This document shows positions 8,095 through 17,182 of a stretch of 64,000 nt of DNA, piece after piece. The DNA is from Desulfocurvus vexinensis DSM 17965. GTDB taxonomy: Bacteria; Desulfobacterota; Desulfovibrionia; Desulfovibrionales; Desulfovibrionaceae. The number at the start of each line of letters is the position of its first letter. Position 1 is the first letter of the stretch. Position numbers and translations under genes: made by a program. The DNA lies in NCBI RefSeq assembly GCF_000519125.1, contig NZ_JAEX01000002.1, positions 468,124 through 532,123 of the forward strand, in the 5' to 3' direction. The notes under the pieces were generated by a model. The model made no database searches, was not told the origin of the DNA, and was given only the letters and a program-made list of their open reading frames with translations.

Positions 8095-9579
8095 TCAGCC
8101 CGCAGCGTCCCTGCGCAGGGCGTCCTCGCCGCATTCACCGGCCAGGCAGACCTGGTTGCGGCCTCGCTCCTTGGCCAGGTACAGGGCGCGGTCGGCTTCG
8201 CGGACCAGGTCCACGTTGCGCGAGAAGCCGCCCGGGGTGAGGGAGGCGACGCCGATGCTGGCCGTGACCGCAAGCTCCCGGCCCTCGAAGCAGAAGCGCA
8301 GGGCCTGGACCTTGGCCCGCAGGCGCTCGGCCAGCAGCAGGGCCTGGGCCTGCCCGGTGTGCGGCAGGATGACGCAGAACTCCTCGCCGCCGTAGCGCGC
8401 GGCGAAGTCCGTGGAGCGCAGGGTGTCCTGGAGCAGTTGGCCCACGTCCTTGAGCACCGTGTCCCCGGCCTGATGGCCGTGGGTGTCGTTCACGGCCTTG
8501 AAGTGGTCCAGGTCGAGGATGAGCAGGGAGATGTCCTGCCCGTAGCGTTGGGCGCGGGAAAGCTCCTCCACGATGCGCTCGTCGAAATAGTGGCGGTTGT
8601 AGATGCGCGTGAGGCCGTCGTGGTCGGCGCGCAGCTTGACCTCGCGGTAGAGCAGGGCGTTTTTCAGCGCCAGGCCCAGGTGGCTGACGGCGGAGTTGAG
8701 CACATCGCGCTGCTGGCGCGTCAGGCGCACGTCCTCGCCGGTGAGCAGAGCCAGGCAGCCGAAGCTGCGCCCGCCCGCCTTGAGGGGCAGCAGCATCAGC
8801 CTGCCGTCGCGCGGGGTCAGGTCCGCGCCCTGGGCCACGGCGTCGGCGTCCATGAGGTAGGTCAGCTGGTAGCTCTCCACCTTGGCGCCCGAGAGCCTGC
8901 GCGCGCTGCCCAGCAGCAGTTCGATCCACTGCTCCTGCACGGCGGCGTCCTCGTGGAAGGCCAGGAAGATTTCGCTCTCCATGGTGTCCTTGCCCATCTC
9001 CTGCCAGAAGATGCCCTGGGCGGCGGTGACGGGCATGAGCCCGGCCAGGTCCTTGCGGGCGGTGGCCACGATGGTCGCGGGGTTCAGGCTTTCGGACACC
9101 CGGGCCATGAAGCTGTTCAAAAACAGCAGGTAGTCCGTCTTGCGCGAGAGAATTTCCCGCTCCAGGGCAATCTCGCGGGTCATGCGCATGATATCTTCGT
9201 AGAGCGAATGGACCTCGCCCGCCTTGCGCATGGTGTCGGTGATCTTGGCCTCGGCCAGGGGGCGGCGCAACACGGTCAGAAAGCCCATGTCGATGAAGGC
9301 CTCCAGGTCGGCCTCGCCGCCGGGGTCGAGCACCAGCACTTTCTGCGGCGGGTCCCATTCCAGGATGGCGGCGCGCCCGGCGGCGTCCAGCCGTTCCCAC
9401 ACGCGCATGGGAATCCAGATCAAAAAGGGCGTCTCTTCGTCCATTTCCGTTTCGCCGGGCAGGGCGGACTCGGGCCAGTTGCGCAGGGTGCAGCCGGGCA
9501 CGGCGGTCTGGATGCGCACGGCGTCAAGCTCGGCGAGGCCCAGGCCCCAGAAGAGGATGTTCGGTTCCACGGTGTTCAT
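8095..9579 (-). CDS. diguanylate cyclase (GGDEF) with N-terminal sensory region
   Basis: A 494-residue protein. The C-terminal GGDEF domain (about 320-480) should make cyclic di-GMP from two GTP: it has DHDGLTRIYNRHYFDE, LDLDHFKAVNDTHGH and the active-site GGEEF. An RSTD inhibitory site lies five residues before GGEEF, so product inhibition is likely. Residues about 150-310 look like a GAF-type domain. The first 120 resemble a degenerate receiver (VLVLDPGGEADLEAFIDMG). No membrane segments are seen, so it is probably cytosolic. The start MNTVEPNILF at 9579 was preferred over upstream in-frame codons with no support. Confidence 0.93.
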   Translation of the reverse strand: MNTVEPNILFWGLGLAELDAVRIQTAVPGCTLRNWPESALPGETEMDEETPFLIWIPMRVWERLDAAGRAAILEWDPPQKVLVLDPGGEADLEAFIDMGFLTVLRRPLAEAKITDTMRKAGEVHSLYEDIMRMTREIALEREILSRKTDYLLFLNSFMARVSESLNPATIVATARKDLAGLMPVTAAQGIFWQEMGKDTMESEIFLAFHEDAAVQEQWIELLLGSARRLSGAKVESYQLTYLMDADAVAQGADLTPRDGRLMLLPLKAGGRSFGCLALLTGEDVRLTRQQRDVLNSAVSHLGLALKNALLYREVKLRADHDGLTRIYNRHYFDERIVEELSRAQRYGQDISLLILDLDHFKAVNDTHGHQAGDTVLKDVGQLLQDTLRSTDFAARYGGEEFCVILPHTGQAQALLLAERLRAKVQALRFCFEGRELAVTASIGVASLTPGGFSRNVDLVREADRALYLAKERGRNQVCLAGECGEDALRRDAAG

Positions 9580-9717
9580 TGCGGCGTCCTTTGTGCTGTG
9601 GGGGCGAAATCGCAGTTTGGATAGCAAGAACGGGGCCAAACTGTCGCCGGACCGGGCCCGGGCGCGCCAGCCCTGGCGCGCGGGGATTTTTTACCCCCGG
9701 GGCGGGCGGTCGGATTT

Positions 9718-9746
9718 TTGACTGCCGCGCGGGCGCGGGCTAAACC
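9718..9746 (+). promoter_or_regulatory. possible promoter of the glycosyltransferase cluster
   Basis: TTGACT at 9718-9723, a 17-base spacer and TAAACC at 9741-9746. The -10 is weak. It lies about 95 bases before the first glycosyltransferase gene. Confidence 0.4.
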
Positions 9747-9839
9747 CCCGGCGCGGCCCTGCCGATGAACTGACAGGGGCGCGCCGCGCGCCCGGCACCC
9801 GAGCGCCCCGCAACGCCCGCCAGGAGGCAGGACCGCCCA

Positions 9840-10712
9840 ATGCCCGAAACACCGCTGGTTTCCATCGTGGTCGCCAACTACGACTACGCCTGCTACCTGC
9901 CGCGCCTGTTCGACAGCCTCGCGGGGCAGACCTTCGGCCTGGGGCGGGTGGAGCTGGTGGTGGTGGACGACGGCAGCACCGACGGGTCCGTGCCCGTGGC
10001 CCGGGCCCTGGGCGCGGCCTTGGGGCTGGCGCGGCTGCGCGTGTTGCCCCTGCGCCACCAGGGCCACCCCGGCCCGGTGCGCAACGCGGGCCTGCGCGTG
10101 GCCGCCGGGCGCTACCTGCTGTGCCTGGACCCCGACGACGAGCTGGCCCCGGGCTTTCTGGCGCGCACGGTGGCCGCCCTGGAGGCCGACCCGGGCGTGG
10201 CCCTGGCCTATACGGATTATGTGGAGTCCGGCCCCGGGGGCAGCCGCGACGTGGCCCTGCCGGAGTTCGACCCGGGCCTGCTGCGCACCCAGAATCCCCT
10301 GACCCTGGCCACGCTGATGCGCCGCGAGGTGTTTGCCGCCAGCCGGGGCTTTTCGGCGGCCACGGCCTACGAGGATTGGGACTTCTGGGTCCAGGCGGCG
10401 GCGGCAGGGTTTGCCGGGGTGCGCGTGCCCGCGCCGCTGTTTTGCTACAACCACCACCGGGCCAATTTTTCCTGGCGCGCGCGGCTGGCCGATGGCCGGG
10501 CCAAGGCGCAGATCGTGGCGGACAACAAGTATTTCTTCGACCCCGAAGTGCTGGCCTGGGCCCGGGCGCTCTTGCGCGGCGAGGCCTGGGCCGTGCCCTT
10601 CAAGCGCGGGCTCATCCCCCGCGCCCGGGACGTGGCCGCCCTGCGGGCCATCGCGGCGGACGTGGCCCGGGCGCGCCGGGCCGCGCCCCTGGCCCGGGCC
10701 CAGGGTTCTTGA
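9840..10712 (+). CDS. glycosyltransferase family 2
   Basis: A 290-residue GT-A fold enzyme that would transfer a sugar from a nucleotide donor. The family start is VSIVVANYDYACYLPRLFDS, followed by VVVDDGSTDGS and the metal-binding CLDPDDELAPGF (DxD-type). The lower half, with YEDWDFWVQAAAAG, matches GT2 enzymes of surface polysaccharide synthesis. No membrane segment is present. It is the first of three consecutive glycosyltransferase genes and stops 33 bases before the next. Donor and acceptor cannot be read from the sequence. Confidence 0.92.
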   Translation: MPETPLVSIVVANYDYACYLPRLFDSLAGQTFGLGRVELVVVDDGSTDGSVPVARALGAALGLARLRVLPLRHQGHPGPVRNAGLRVAAGRYLLCLDPDDELAPGFLARTVAALEADPGVALAYTDYVESGPGGSRDVALPEFDPGLLRTQNPLTLATLMRREVFAASRGFSAATAYEDWDFWVQAAAAGFAGVRVPAPLFCYNHHRANFSWRARLADGRAKAQIVADNKYFFDPEVLAWARALLRGEAWAVPFKRGLIPRARDVAALRAIAADVARARRAAPLARAQGS

Positions 10713-10745
10713 CGCGCGGCGCCAACGGGTTCATCATCAAACACC

Positions 10746-12410
10746 ATGGAATCGCGGAAAATCTGGGCCACCCTCGATCCCTTCCACGAGGGCGGGGAGA
10801 TCATGGGCCGCAGCGTGGCCAACGAGGCCTTCCTGCGCGCCCTGCTGACCCTGGACCCCCTGGACGAGTATCATTTCTTCCTGCGCGACCAGGTGCTGGC
10901 CCGGGGGGTGGACGAATTCCTGGCCCGCGAGTTCCCGGCCCAGCACGGCGACGGGCGCCTGCGCGTGCGCACGCGCCGCGAGCTGCCCGGGGCCCTGGGT
11001 GCCACGCGCTACCACTGCTTCCACCTCTCGGACTGCATCAACAGCCCCGCGCACCTGGCCCGGCTGCGCAACGCCCTGGCCCCGGCGCTGTTCCCCATCA
11101 CCGCGCCCACCCATTCCCTGAGCTACACGCGCTACATGCGCGACCTCTTGGCCCACCTCTGGCCCGGGGTCACGCCGCGCGACTGCGTGGTGGCCACCTC
11201 GCGCGGGGCCGTGGGCGTGCTGGGCGCGCTCTACGACCACCTGGACGGCTGCTACGGCCCGCTGCCCCGGCCCCGGGTGGAGCGCATCCCCCTGGGCGTG
11301 GACACCGACGCCCTGCGGCCCCCGACCCCGGCCCAGCGCGCCGCCGCGCGCGACCGCCTGGGGCTGGACGACGACCAGTGCGCCATCCTGGTCTTCGCGC
11401 GCATCTCGCAGTATTCCAAGATGGACCTCGTGCCCGTGCTGCGCGCCGCGCGGCGCATGGCCGCCGGGGGCGTGGACCTTGCGCGCCTGCGGCTGCTGGT
11501 GGCGGGCTGGACCGATGCGGGCGACCCGTATCCGGCCACCCTGGCGGCCCTGGCGGCCAACGCGGGGCTGCGCCTGGACGTGATTTCGCGGCCCGACGAG
11601 GCGGCCAAGTGCGCCCTGTTCCACGCGGCGGACGTGTTTCTCTCGCCGGTGGACAACCCCCAGGAGACCTTCGGGCTCACGGTGCTGGAAGCCGCCGCCT
11701 TCGGGCTGCCCTGCGTGGTGTCGGACTACGACGGCTACCGCGACCTGGTGGAGGATGGGCGCACCGGCCTGCTGGTGCCCACCCTGGGCCCGGGCCCGAC
11801 CCCCGACGTGGACGCCCTGGCGCCGCTGGTCTTCGACAACCAGTCGCACCTTTTACTGGCCCAGCAGACGGCGGTGGACGTGCCCGCCCTGGCCGGGGCC
11901 CTGGCGCGGCTGACCCAGGACCCCGCCCTGCGCCTGGCCATGGGCGACGCCGCCCGGGCGCGGGTGGAGGCCGGGTTCACCTGGGCCGCGGTGGTCCGTC
12001 GCCATGTGGAGCTGTGGGACGAGCTGTGGGCCGCGCCCGTGGACGAGGCCGCCCTGCGCGGGCGGGCCCATCCGCTGCACATGCCCTACGGCGCGGCCTT
12101 CGCGGGCTACCCCACGGCGGCCTGGGACGACGCCCTGGCCCTGCGCTGGTCGCGCACGGGCGAGGCCGTGTATCGCGGGCAGGACTACATCACCGTCTGC
12201 GCCGGGCTGGAAGGGCTGGTGGACCCGCAGGCCGTGGCCCGGCTGGTGTTTTTCGCGCGCAAGCCCCTGGGCGCGGGGGCACTGGCGGCCAAGGTGGCGG
12301 CGGCCTGCGCCCTGGACGCCGCCCAGGCCCGTTTCCTGGTGCTCTGGGCCCTGAAGCACGACCTGCTGGAACGCGCCGGGGACGCCGAGGCCCCTGGCGG
12401 GGCGGACTGA
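10746..12410 (+). CDS. glycosyltransferase family 4 with C-terminal extension
   Basis: A 554-residue GT-B fold enzyme. The C-terminal donor-binding half contains ILVFARISQYSKMD, the DVFLSPVDNPQETFG region and the EX7E pattern in ETFGLTVLEAAAFG. Family members usually end near residue 430-440; here about 110 more residues follow (from about YGAAFAGYPTAAWDDALALR) that belong to no domain I recognise. The ATG start MESRKIWATLDPFH is well placed. It ends one base before the next gene, so the genes are co-translated. Confidence 0.88.
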   Translation: MESRKIWATLDPFHEGGEIMGRSVANEAFLRALLTLDPLDEYHFFLRDQVLARGVDEFLAREFPAQHGDGRLRVRTRRELPGALGATRYHCFHLSDCINSPAHLARLRNALAPALFPITAPTHSLSYTRYMRDLLAHLWPGVTPRDCVVATSRGAVGVLGALYDHLDGCYGPLPRPRVERIPLGVDTDALRPPTPAQRAAARDRLGLDDDQCAILVFARISQYSKMDLVPVLRAARRMAAGGVDLARLRLLVAGWTDAGDPYPATLAALAANAGLRLDVISRPDEAAKCALFHAADVFLSPVDNPQETFGLTVLEAAAFGLPCVVSDYDGYRDLVEDGRTGLLVPTLGPGPTPDVDALAPLVFDNQSHLLLAQQTAVDVPALAGALARLTQDPALRLAMGDAARARVEAGFTWAAVVRRHVELWDELWAAPVDEAALRGRAHPLHMPYGAAFAGYPTAAWDDALALRWSRTGEAVYRGQDYITVCAGLEGLVDPQAVARLVFFARKPLGAGALAAKVAAACALDAAQARFLVLWALKHDLLERAGDAEAPGGAD

Positions 12411-12411
12411 C

Positions 12412-13641
12412 GTGCCCGAGGCGCCTGCCGGGCCCGGCTCCCTGGATTCCCGCGCCGCACAAGGCGGCGGCGCCCCGGCGGAGCTGCCCCGGGTGCGCCA
12501 GCACACCCTGTTGCGCCTGCGCGGGGGCACCACGGGCGTGGCCCGGCTGCTGCACGAGGCGCTCCTGGCCGCCGGGGCCGACGCGGGCCTGAGCTTCGAG
12601 CAGGATGACGCCCCGGGGGCTGCCCCGGGCGCTGCCCCCGGGGCCGAGCCCGCGCCGCCCGCCGCCCGCGTGCCCGGGGCCGAGGCGCGCGTTTCGCCGC
12701 TGGCCGCCGGGGCCTGGGCCCTGGCCGACGGCCCGGCGCTGTTGCACCTGCACGCCAGCGCCGACTGGCAGGCCTGCCTGCGCGGCGCGCTCTATGCGGG
12801 GGCGCGCACGCTCCTGACCCTGCACGACTGCCGCGCGCTCACGGGCGGCTGCCCCTACCCGCTGCGCTGCCGCGAGTGGCGCACGGGCTGCACGGACCCA
12901 TGCCCCCGGGGCTTCGAGGAGGCCCGGGCGGCCTGCGCCGGGCGGCGCGAGCTGCTGGGCAGGCTGCGCCCCACGCTGGCCGCGCCCTCGCGCTGGCTGG
13001 CGGACATGGCCCGCCAGGCCCTGCCCGGGCTGGACGTGCGCGTCATCCCCAACGGCATCCCCTGGCCCGAGCGCGTGCCCGCGCGCGCCGAAGCCCGCGC
13101 CCGCCTGGGCCTGGGGCCGGAGCCGCTGCTGCTTTTCGCCGCCCACGGCGGCACCGAGGCCGCCTACAAGCGCGGCTGGCAGTGGGTGGAGTCCTTCGCG
13201 CGCATCCGGGCCCGGGTGCCCGGGGCGCAGTGCTTCATCGTCGGCGGCGGGCGCTACGAGCGGCGCGGCGACGGCGTGACCTTCTGGCCCTATGTGGACA
13301 ACGCCACCATGCTCGCCTTCATGCGCGCCGCCGATGTGCTGGTCTACCCCAGCCAGGCCGACAACCATCCGCTGACCGTGCTGGAGGCCATGAGCCAGGG
13401 CCTGGCCGTGGCGGCCTTCGGCGCCGGGGGCATCCCCGAGCAGCTTTCCGACCCCGAGGCGGGCATTTGCGTGCGCAGCATGCAGTGGGCGGAGTTGGAG
13501 GAGGCCGTGGTGGCCCTGCTGTCCACCCCGGGGCTGGCCCGGCGCATGGGCGAACGCGGGTTCTTCCACGGGCAGAAGCGCTTCAGCGCCGCGCGCATGG
13601 CGGCGGACTACCTGAAGCTCTACCGCCGCCTGGGGGCCTGA
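12412..13641 (+). CDS. glycosyltransferase family 4
   Basis: A 409-residue GT-B enzyme starting at GTG immediately after the preceding stop. It has the segment LTLHDCRALTGGCPYPLRC, typical of GT4 enzymes of polysaccharide clusters, then VIPNGIPW, DVLVYPSQADNHPLTVLEA (EX7E region) and GAGGIPEQ. The N-terminal 80 residues are Ala/Pro/Gly-rich and poorly conserved. Very likely it acts in the same glycan pathway as its two upstream neighbours. The sugar is unknown. Confidence 0.88.
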   Translation: MPEAPAGPGSLDSRAAQGGGAPAELPRVRQHTLLRLRGGTTGVARLLHEALLAAGADAGLSFEQDDAPGAAPGAAPGAEPAPPAARVPGAEARVSPLAAGAWALADGPALLHLHASADWQACLRGALYAGARTLLTLHDCRALTGGCPYPLRCREWRTGCTDPCPRGFEEARAACAGRRELLGRLRPTLAAPSRWLADMARQALPGLDVRVIPNGIPWPERVPARAEARARLGLGPEPLLLFAAHGGTEAAYKRGWQWVESFARIRARVPGAQCFIVGGGRYERRGDGVTFWPYVDNATMLAFMRAADVLVYPSQADNHPLTVLEAMSQGLAVAAFGAGGIPEQLSDPEAGICVRSMQWAELEEAVVALLSTPGLARRMGERGFFHGQKRFSAARMAADYLKLYRRLGA

Positions 13642-13654
13642 GCTCCGGGTGGCC

Positions 13655-14530
13655 TCAGCCGCGCGGCGTCCTGCCGCGCAGGTTTTCTTTCAGGAAATCA
13701 AGGACGATGCGTGCTGTCGGCTTGTGGTAGAGCATGCCCACATGGCAGACCGGCGCGCCTTCCCGCTCGTGCCAGCCCGGCACCGCGATGCGCAGGCCCT
13801 CCGGGGGCAGGACCATGTTGTCCATGGGCGAGTAGATGCTCAGGCAGGGCACGGCGGGCGGTTTGTCGGCGGCCTCCACGGCGCGCACCAGCGGGCCCCG
13901 GAAGGCCAGGGTCCGGCCCAGGGCGCTCAGGCCCAGCCCGGCCAGGGTGCTGCCCTGGTGCGGCGCGCCCAGGGTCACGGCGGCCAGCACCCGTCCGGCC
14001 AGGGGGCTGGTGTTCAGGAACTGGCGGATGGCCAGCCCGCCCAGGCTGTGGCCCACCAGGACCACCCCGCGCCCGGGCCGGGCCGCGTCCAGGCGGCGCA
14101 CCTCGTCCTGCACCTGGGCCACAATGCCCGCGAAGCTGTCCACCAGGCTGTTGTAGGTCATGGCGTGCAGGTCGCGGTATCCGCCAGCGCGGAACCAGGC
14201 CGAGAAGAAGACCCAGGCCGAGGCCGTATGCGTGTAGCCGTGGACGAAGAGCACCGGCGGCCCGGCCCCGGGGCCGGGGTCGCGCTCCAGGGGCGCCAGC
14301 CAGTATTTCTTGAGCAGGAAGGCCGGGTAGAGCGCCACGCTGGCCACCTGGCTGACTAGGCTGGATGCGAAGGCCGCCACGGCCCAGCGCCAGACGCGGC
14401 CCCCGGAACGCTCGCGGAGCAGGTCCATGTGCGGCGTGCCGACGGCGGTGCTCCAGAAGCGCCAGTAGGTCACGGTGCAGACCGTGAGCACGCCAAGGGC
14501 CAGGGCGGTGAGGATCAGGGACGCGAGCAT
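13655..14530 (-). CDS. membrane-anchored alpha/beta hydrolase (lipase/esterase)
   Basis: A 291-residue protein whose first 25 residues form a hydrophobic segment (LASLILTALALGVLTVCTV), a probable membrane anchor or signal. The hydrolase domain has the oxyanion HG of VLFVHGYTHTASAW, the nucleophile elbow GHSLGG, an aspartate in SPMDNMV and a histidine in VCHVGML, completing the catalytic triad. This resembles the EstA/LipA class of triacylglycerol lipases. The ATG at 14530 begins the hydrophobic segment. The gene is convergent with the glycosyltransferase cluster. Confidence 0.88.
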   Translation of the reverse strand: MLASLILTALALGVLTVCTVTYWRFWSTAVGTPHMDLLRERSGGRVWRWAVAAFASSLVSQVASVALYPAFLLKKYWLAPLERDPGPGAGPPVLFVHGYTHTASAWVFFSAWFRAGGYRDLHAMTYNSLVDSFAGIVAQVQDEVRRLDAARPGRGVVLVGHSLGGLAIRQFLNTSPLAGRVLAAVTLGAPHQGSTLAGLGLSALGRTLAFRGPLVRAVEAADKPPAVPCLSIYSPMDNMVLPPEGLRIAVPGWHEREGAPVCHVGMLYHKPTARIVLDFLKENLRGRTPRG

Positions 14531-14594
14531 GGGTTTCCTTGCGGCGGGGCCGCCGGGCCATGGTAGGGCCGGGGCGCGCAAAAGGGAAGGGGCC

Positions 14595-15593
14595 TCAGGC
14601 GATGGGCACCAGGTTGCCCAGGAACTGTTCCACGCTGCGCTCCCAGGTGTGCTCCAGGGCCAGGGCCCGGCACTGGGCGGGGTCCATGGCCAGGGCGCGG
14701 TCCACGGCGTGGCTCAGGTCCTCGTCCAGCCAGCCGGTGCGGCCATGGGCCACCACGTCGCGCGGGCCCGGCACCGGATAGGCCGCCACGGGCACCCCGC
14801 AGGCCATGGCCTCGATGAGCACGATGCCGAAGGTGTCCGTGCGGCTGGGAAAGACGAACACGTCGGCGGCGTCCAGGTGCACGGCCAGGTCCAGCCCGGT
14901 CTTGCGGCCCAGGAAGCGCGCGGCGGGATAGCGGCGGCGCATGGCCTCCAGGGCCGGGCCGTCGCCGATGACCACCTTGGAGCCGGGCAGGTCCAGGCCC
15001 AGGAAGGCGTCCAGGTTCTTCTCCACGGCCACGCGGCCCATGTACATGGCGATGGGCCGGGGCAGGTCCAGGGCGGCCTTGCCGCGCGGGCAAAACAGCT
15101 CCGTATCCACCCCCCGGCCCCAGTGGCGCAGGTTGGCGAAGCCCCGGCGGGAGAGCTCCTCGCGCAGGCTGGGCGTGGAGACCATGGTCGCCGCCGCCGG
15201 GCGGTGGAACCAGCGCAGGGCGCGGAAGGTCCATGCCTCGGGCATCCCGGAGCGCAGGCGCACGTAGTCGGGAAAGCGGGTCATGAAGGCCGTGGTGAAC
15301 GGCCAGCCCCGGCGCAGGCAGTGGTTACGCGCGGCCAGGCCCAGGGGGCCCTCGGCGGGCACGGCCACGGCCTGGGGCGCGAATTCGTCCAGCAGCCGCC
15401 CCAGGCGCCGCCCGGGCAGCACGGCCAGGCGGATGTCCGGGTAGGTGGGGCAGGGCACGCTGCGGAACAGCCCGGGGTGGACGACCAGCACCTCGTGGCC
15501 GCGCGCGGCGAGCCCGGCGGTCATGCGGTTCAGGGTGGTGACCACGCCGCTGGTCTGCGGCTGCCAGGCGTCGGTGCAGATGGCGATTCTCAT
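14595..15593 (-). CDS. glycosyltransferase family 4 (mannosyl/glucosyl type)
   Basis: A 332-residue GT-B enzyme. The N-terminus MRIAICTDAWQPQTSGVV, with TLNRMTAGLAARGHEV, matches the group including MgtA/PimB-like mannosyltransferases and diacylglycerol glucosyltransferases. The donor site includes YMGRVAVEKN, VIGDGPALE and RTDTFGIVLIEAMACG (EX7E). It lies next to a lipase and divergent from a diacylglycerol-kinase-like gene, so a glycolipid acceptor is plausible, but this is inference. The ATG at 15593 was chosen because the upstream frame is unconserved. Confidence 0.9.
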   Translation of the reverse strand: MRIAICTDAWQPQTSGVVTTLNRMTAGLAARGHEVLVVHPGLFRSVPCPTYPDIRLAVLPGRRLGRLLDEFAPQAVAVPAEGPLGLAARNHCLRRGWPFTTAFMTRFPDYVRLRSGMPEAWTFRALRWFHRPAAATMVSTPSLREELSRRGFANLRHWGRGVDTELFCPRGKAALDLPRPIAMYMGRVAVEKNLDAFLGLDLPGSKVVIGDGPALEAMRRRYPAARFLGRKTGLDLAVHLDAADVFVFPSRTDTFGIVLIEAMACGVPVAAYPVPGPRDVVAHGRTGWLDEDLSHAVDRALAMDPAQCRALALEHTWERSVEQFLGNLVPIA

Positions 15594-16151
15594 GGGCGGC
15601 GGGCTCCGGGCGCCGGGGGCGGCGCGGGGTTGTGCGCGGGCGTCGGGCAGGGGCTGCGGGCATGGGTACACCGCCCGCAGGATTGTGACAACGCGCAACG
15701 GCCCGCAAAGCGCCGTCGTCACCGGAATTTCGCCCGGGCGTCACCGCGTTGCCACGCGGCGAGGGCGCAGGATGCGGAGCGGTGGCGGGGGGCGCGCGGG
15801 GTGCAAGACGGGAGGGCCGCCCGGCCCTGGCCCGGTGGCGCAGGCGGGGGCGGGCAGGGCGAAAGCGCAACGGTTGGGCAGGCGGTTGTTGACGGATGGG
15901 GCTGGCCCGCGCGCGGCGGGCGGGGGCGGTTTCGGGGCAGGGCGTCCTTGCCCGCCCGTGACCGGCCGCGGACGGGAGATGAGAGGGACCGGACGGACTG
16001 CGGGCGCGGGCCGGGGGCAATGTTACATTTTTGCCGTTTCGTTGACACGAAATCGCCGGGGCGCCTATGGTCGCCGCCTTCCCCCGCGCTGCGGGGCAAC
16101 ACGGCATGCAAGCCCGCCGGACGCCCGGCCCGGGCATCAAGGAGCCAGGAT
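15594..16151. other. intergenic region between divergent GT4 and DAGK-like genes
   Basis: These 558 bases hold no gene I can support. Most is GC-rich without structure. The right end has a less GC-rich patch (16020-16055) with a promoter and a small inverted repeat, listed separately. Confidence 0.4.
16037..16071 (+). promoter_or_regulatory. sigma-70 promoter with overlapping inverted repeat
   Basis: TTGACA at 16042-16047, an 18-base spacer and TATGGT at 16066-16071, about 80 bases before the DAGK-like gene. The inverted repeat TTTCGT-TGAC-ACGAAA (16037-16052) covers the -35 box, which is where a repressor operator would sit. No regulator can be named. Confidence 0.5.
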
Positions 16152-17087
16152 ATGAATGCACACGCAACCCCGACCCCGCGCCGGAGCGGGCGGCCCTGCG
16201 CCCCCTGCGCCAGCCCCGCCGTGCGCCAGCGCCGGGGGGTGGCCGTGGTGGCCAACCCGGCGGCGGGGCGCCTGCGCGGCGGGCGCTCGCGCGGGCGGCT
16301 GGACGCCGTGGCCCGCAGCCTGGGCGCCCCGGTGCTCGGGCTGGACTGCGCCAGCGCTCCGGAGTTCCGCAGCTGCGTGGCCGAGGCCTCGCGGGAGTTC
16401 GAGGTGCTGCTGGTGGCGGGCGGCGACGGCACCTTCACCGACGCCCTGAACAGCGAGCGCGGCCCAGCGGCCCTGGGCTACCTGCCCTTCGGCACGGGCA
16501 ACGCCCTGGCCTGGGCCCTGGGCCTGCCCGGCGCCCGGGGGCGCTACCTGGAGCGCGTGCGGCGCGGCGAGGGCCGGGCCGTGGGCATCATGCGCGTGGA
16601 CGGCGCGCGCAAGGCGTTTTTCGCCAGCATCGGCATCGACGCCCTGACCGTGCGCAAGTACAACGAGGCGCGGCTGGGCCACGGCCTGGGGCGCTACGCC
16701 CTGGCCTTTGCCGCCGCCCTGGCCGAGCACGACCCGGCGGACCTGGAAATCCGCGACGGGGCCACGGTGCTGCCCGTGCCCCGGGCCCTGGCGACCATCA
16801 TCTCCAAGCACCCCTTCTACGGCTACGGCCTGCGCGTGAACCGGGGCGCCATCACCGATCCCTGCCTGCACGTGCGGGCCTACAACCGCTCGCGGCTGGC
16901 CTCCCTCAAGGCCCTGGCGGCGGCGGCCCTCAAGATCGCGCCCACCACGGGCGTCTTCCACCGCGGCACGGCCTTGACCATCACCTGCGACCGCGACCAG
17001 GCCCTGCAACTGGACGGCGAATGGGGCGGCACGGGCCGCCAGTTCCATTTCGAAATGCTGCCCGAGAGCGTGCGACTGATCCTGTAG
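16152..17087 (+). CDS. diacylglycerol kinase / lipid kinase family protein
   Basis: A 311-residue protein with the lipid-kinase catalytic domain: VVANPAAG for nucleotide binding, VAGGDGTFTDALN (GGDGT signature), LPFGTGNALAWALG, and a C-terminal QLDGEW motif. The family phosphorylates diacylglycerol, sphingosine-like or related lipids; the exact lipid is not deducible. The first 28 residues are basic and Pro/Cys-rich without conservation. The ATG at 16152 follows GGAGCCAGGAT. It is monocistronic: promoter upstream, strong terminator downstream. Confidence 0.88.
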   Translation: MNAHATPTPRRSGRPCAPCASPAVRQRRGVAVVANPAAGRLRGGRSRGRLDAVARSLGAPVLGLDCASAPEFRSCVAEASREFEVLLVAGGDGTFTDALNSERGPAALGYLPFGTGNALAWALGLPGARGRYLERVRRGEGRAVGIMRVDGARKAFFASIGIDALTVRKYNEARLGHGLGRYALAFAAALAEHDPADLEIRDGATVLPVPRALATIISKHPFYGYGLRVNRGAITDPCLHVRAYNRSRLASLKALAAAALKIAPTTGVFHRGTALTITCDRDQALQLDGEWGGTGRQFHFEMLPESVRLIL

Positions 17088-17114
17088 GCCGGACGAAGTC
17101 CCGCCACGCCCGCG

Positions 17115-17160
17115 CATGGCAAACAAAAACCCCGCCGAAGCGGGGTTTTTGTTTGCCATG
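17115..17160. terminator. bidirectional terminator, 21-bp perfect palindrome
   Basis: Bases 17115-17135 pair perfectly with 17140-17160 around a CGAA loop. The GC-rich core (ACCCCGC/GCGGGGT) is flanked by A5/T5, so it reads as an intrinsic terminator in both directions, serving the convergent DAGK-like and DHH genes. Confidence 0.9.
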
Positions 17161-17182
17161 GGGCCGGGGCGGCCGGTGGGGC

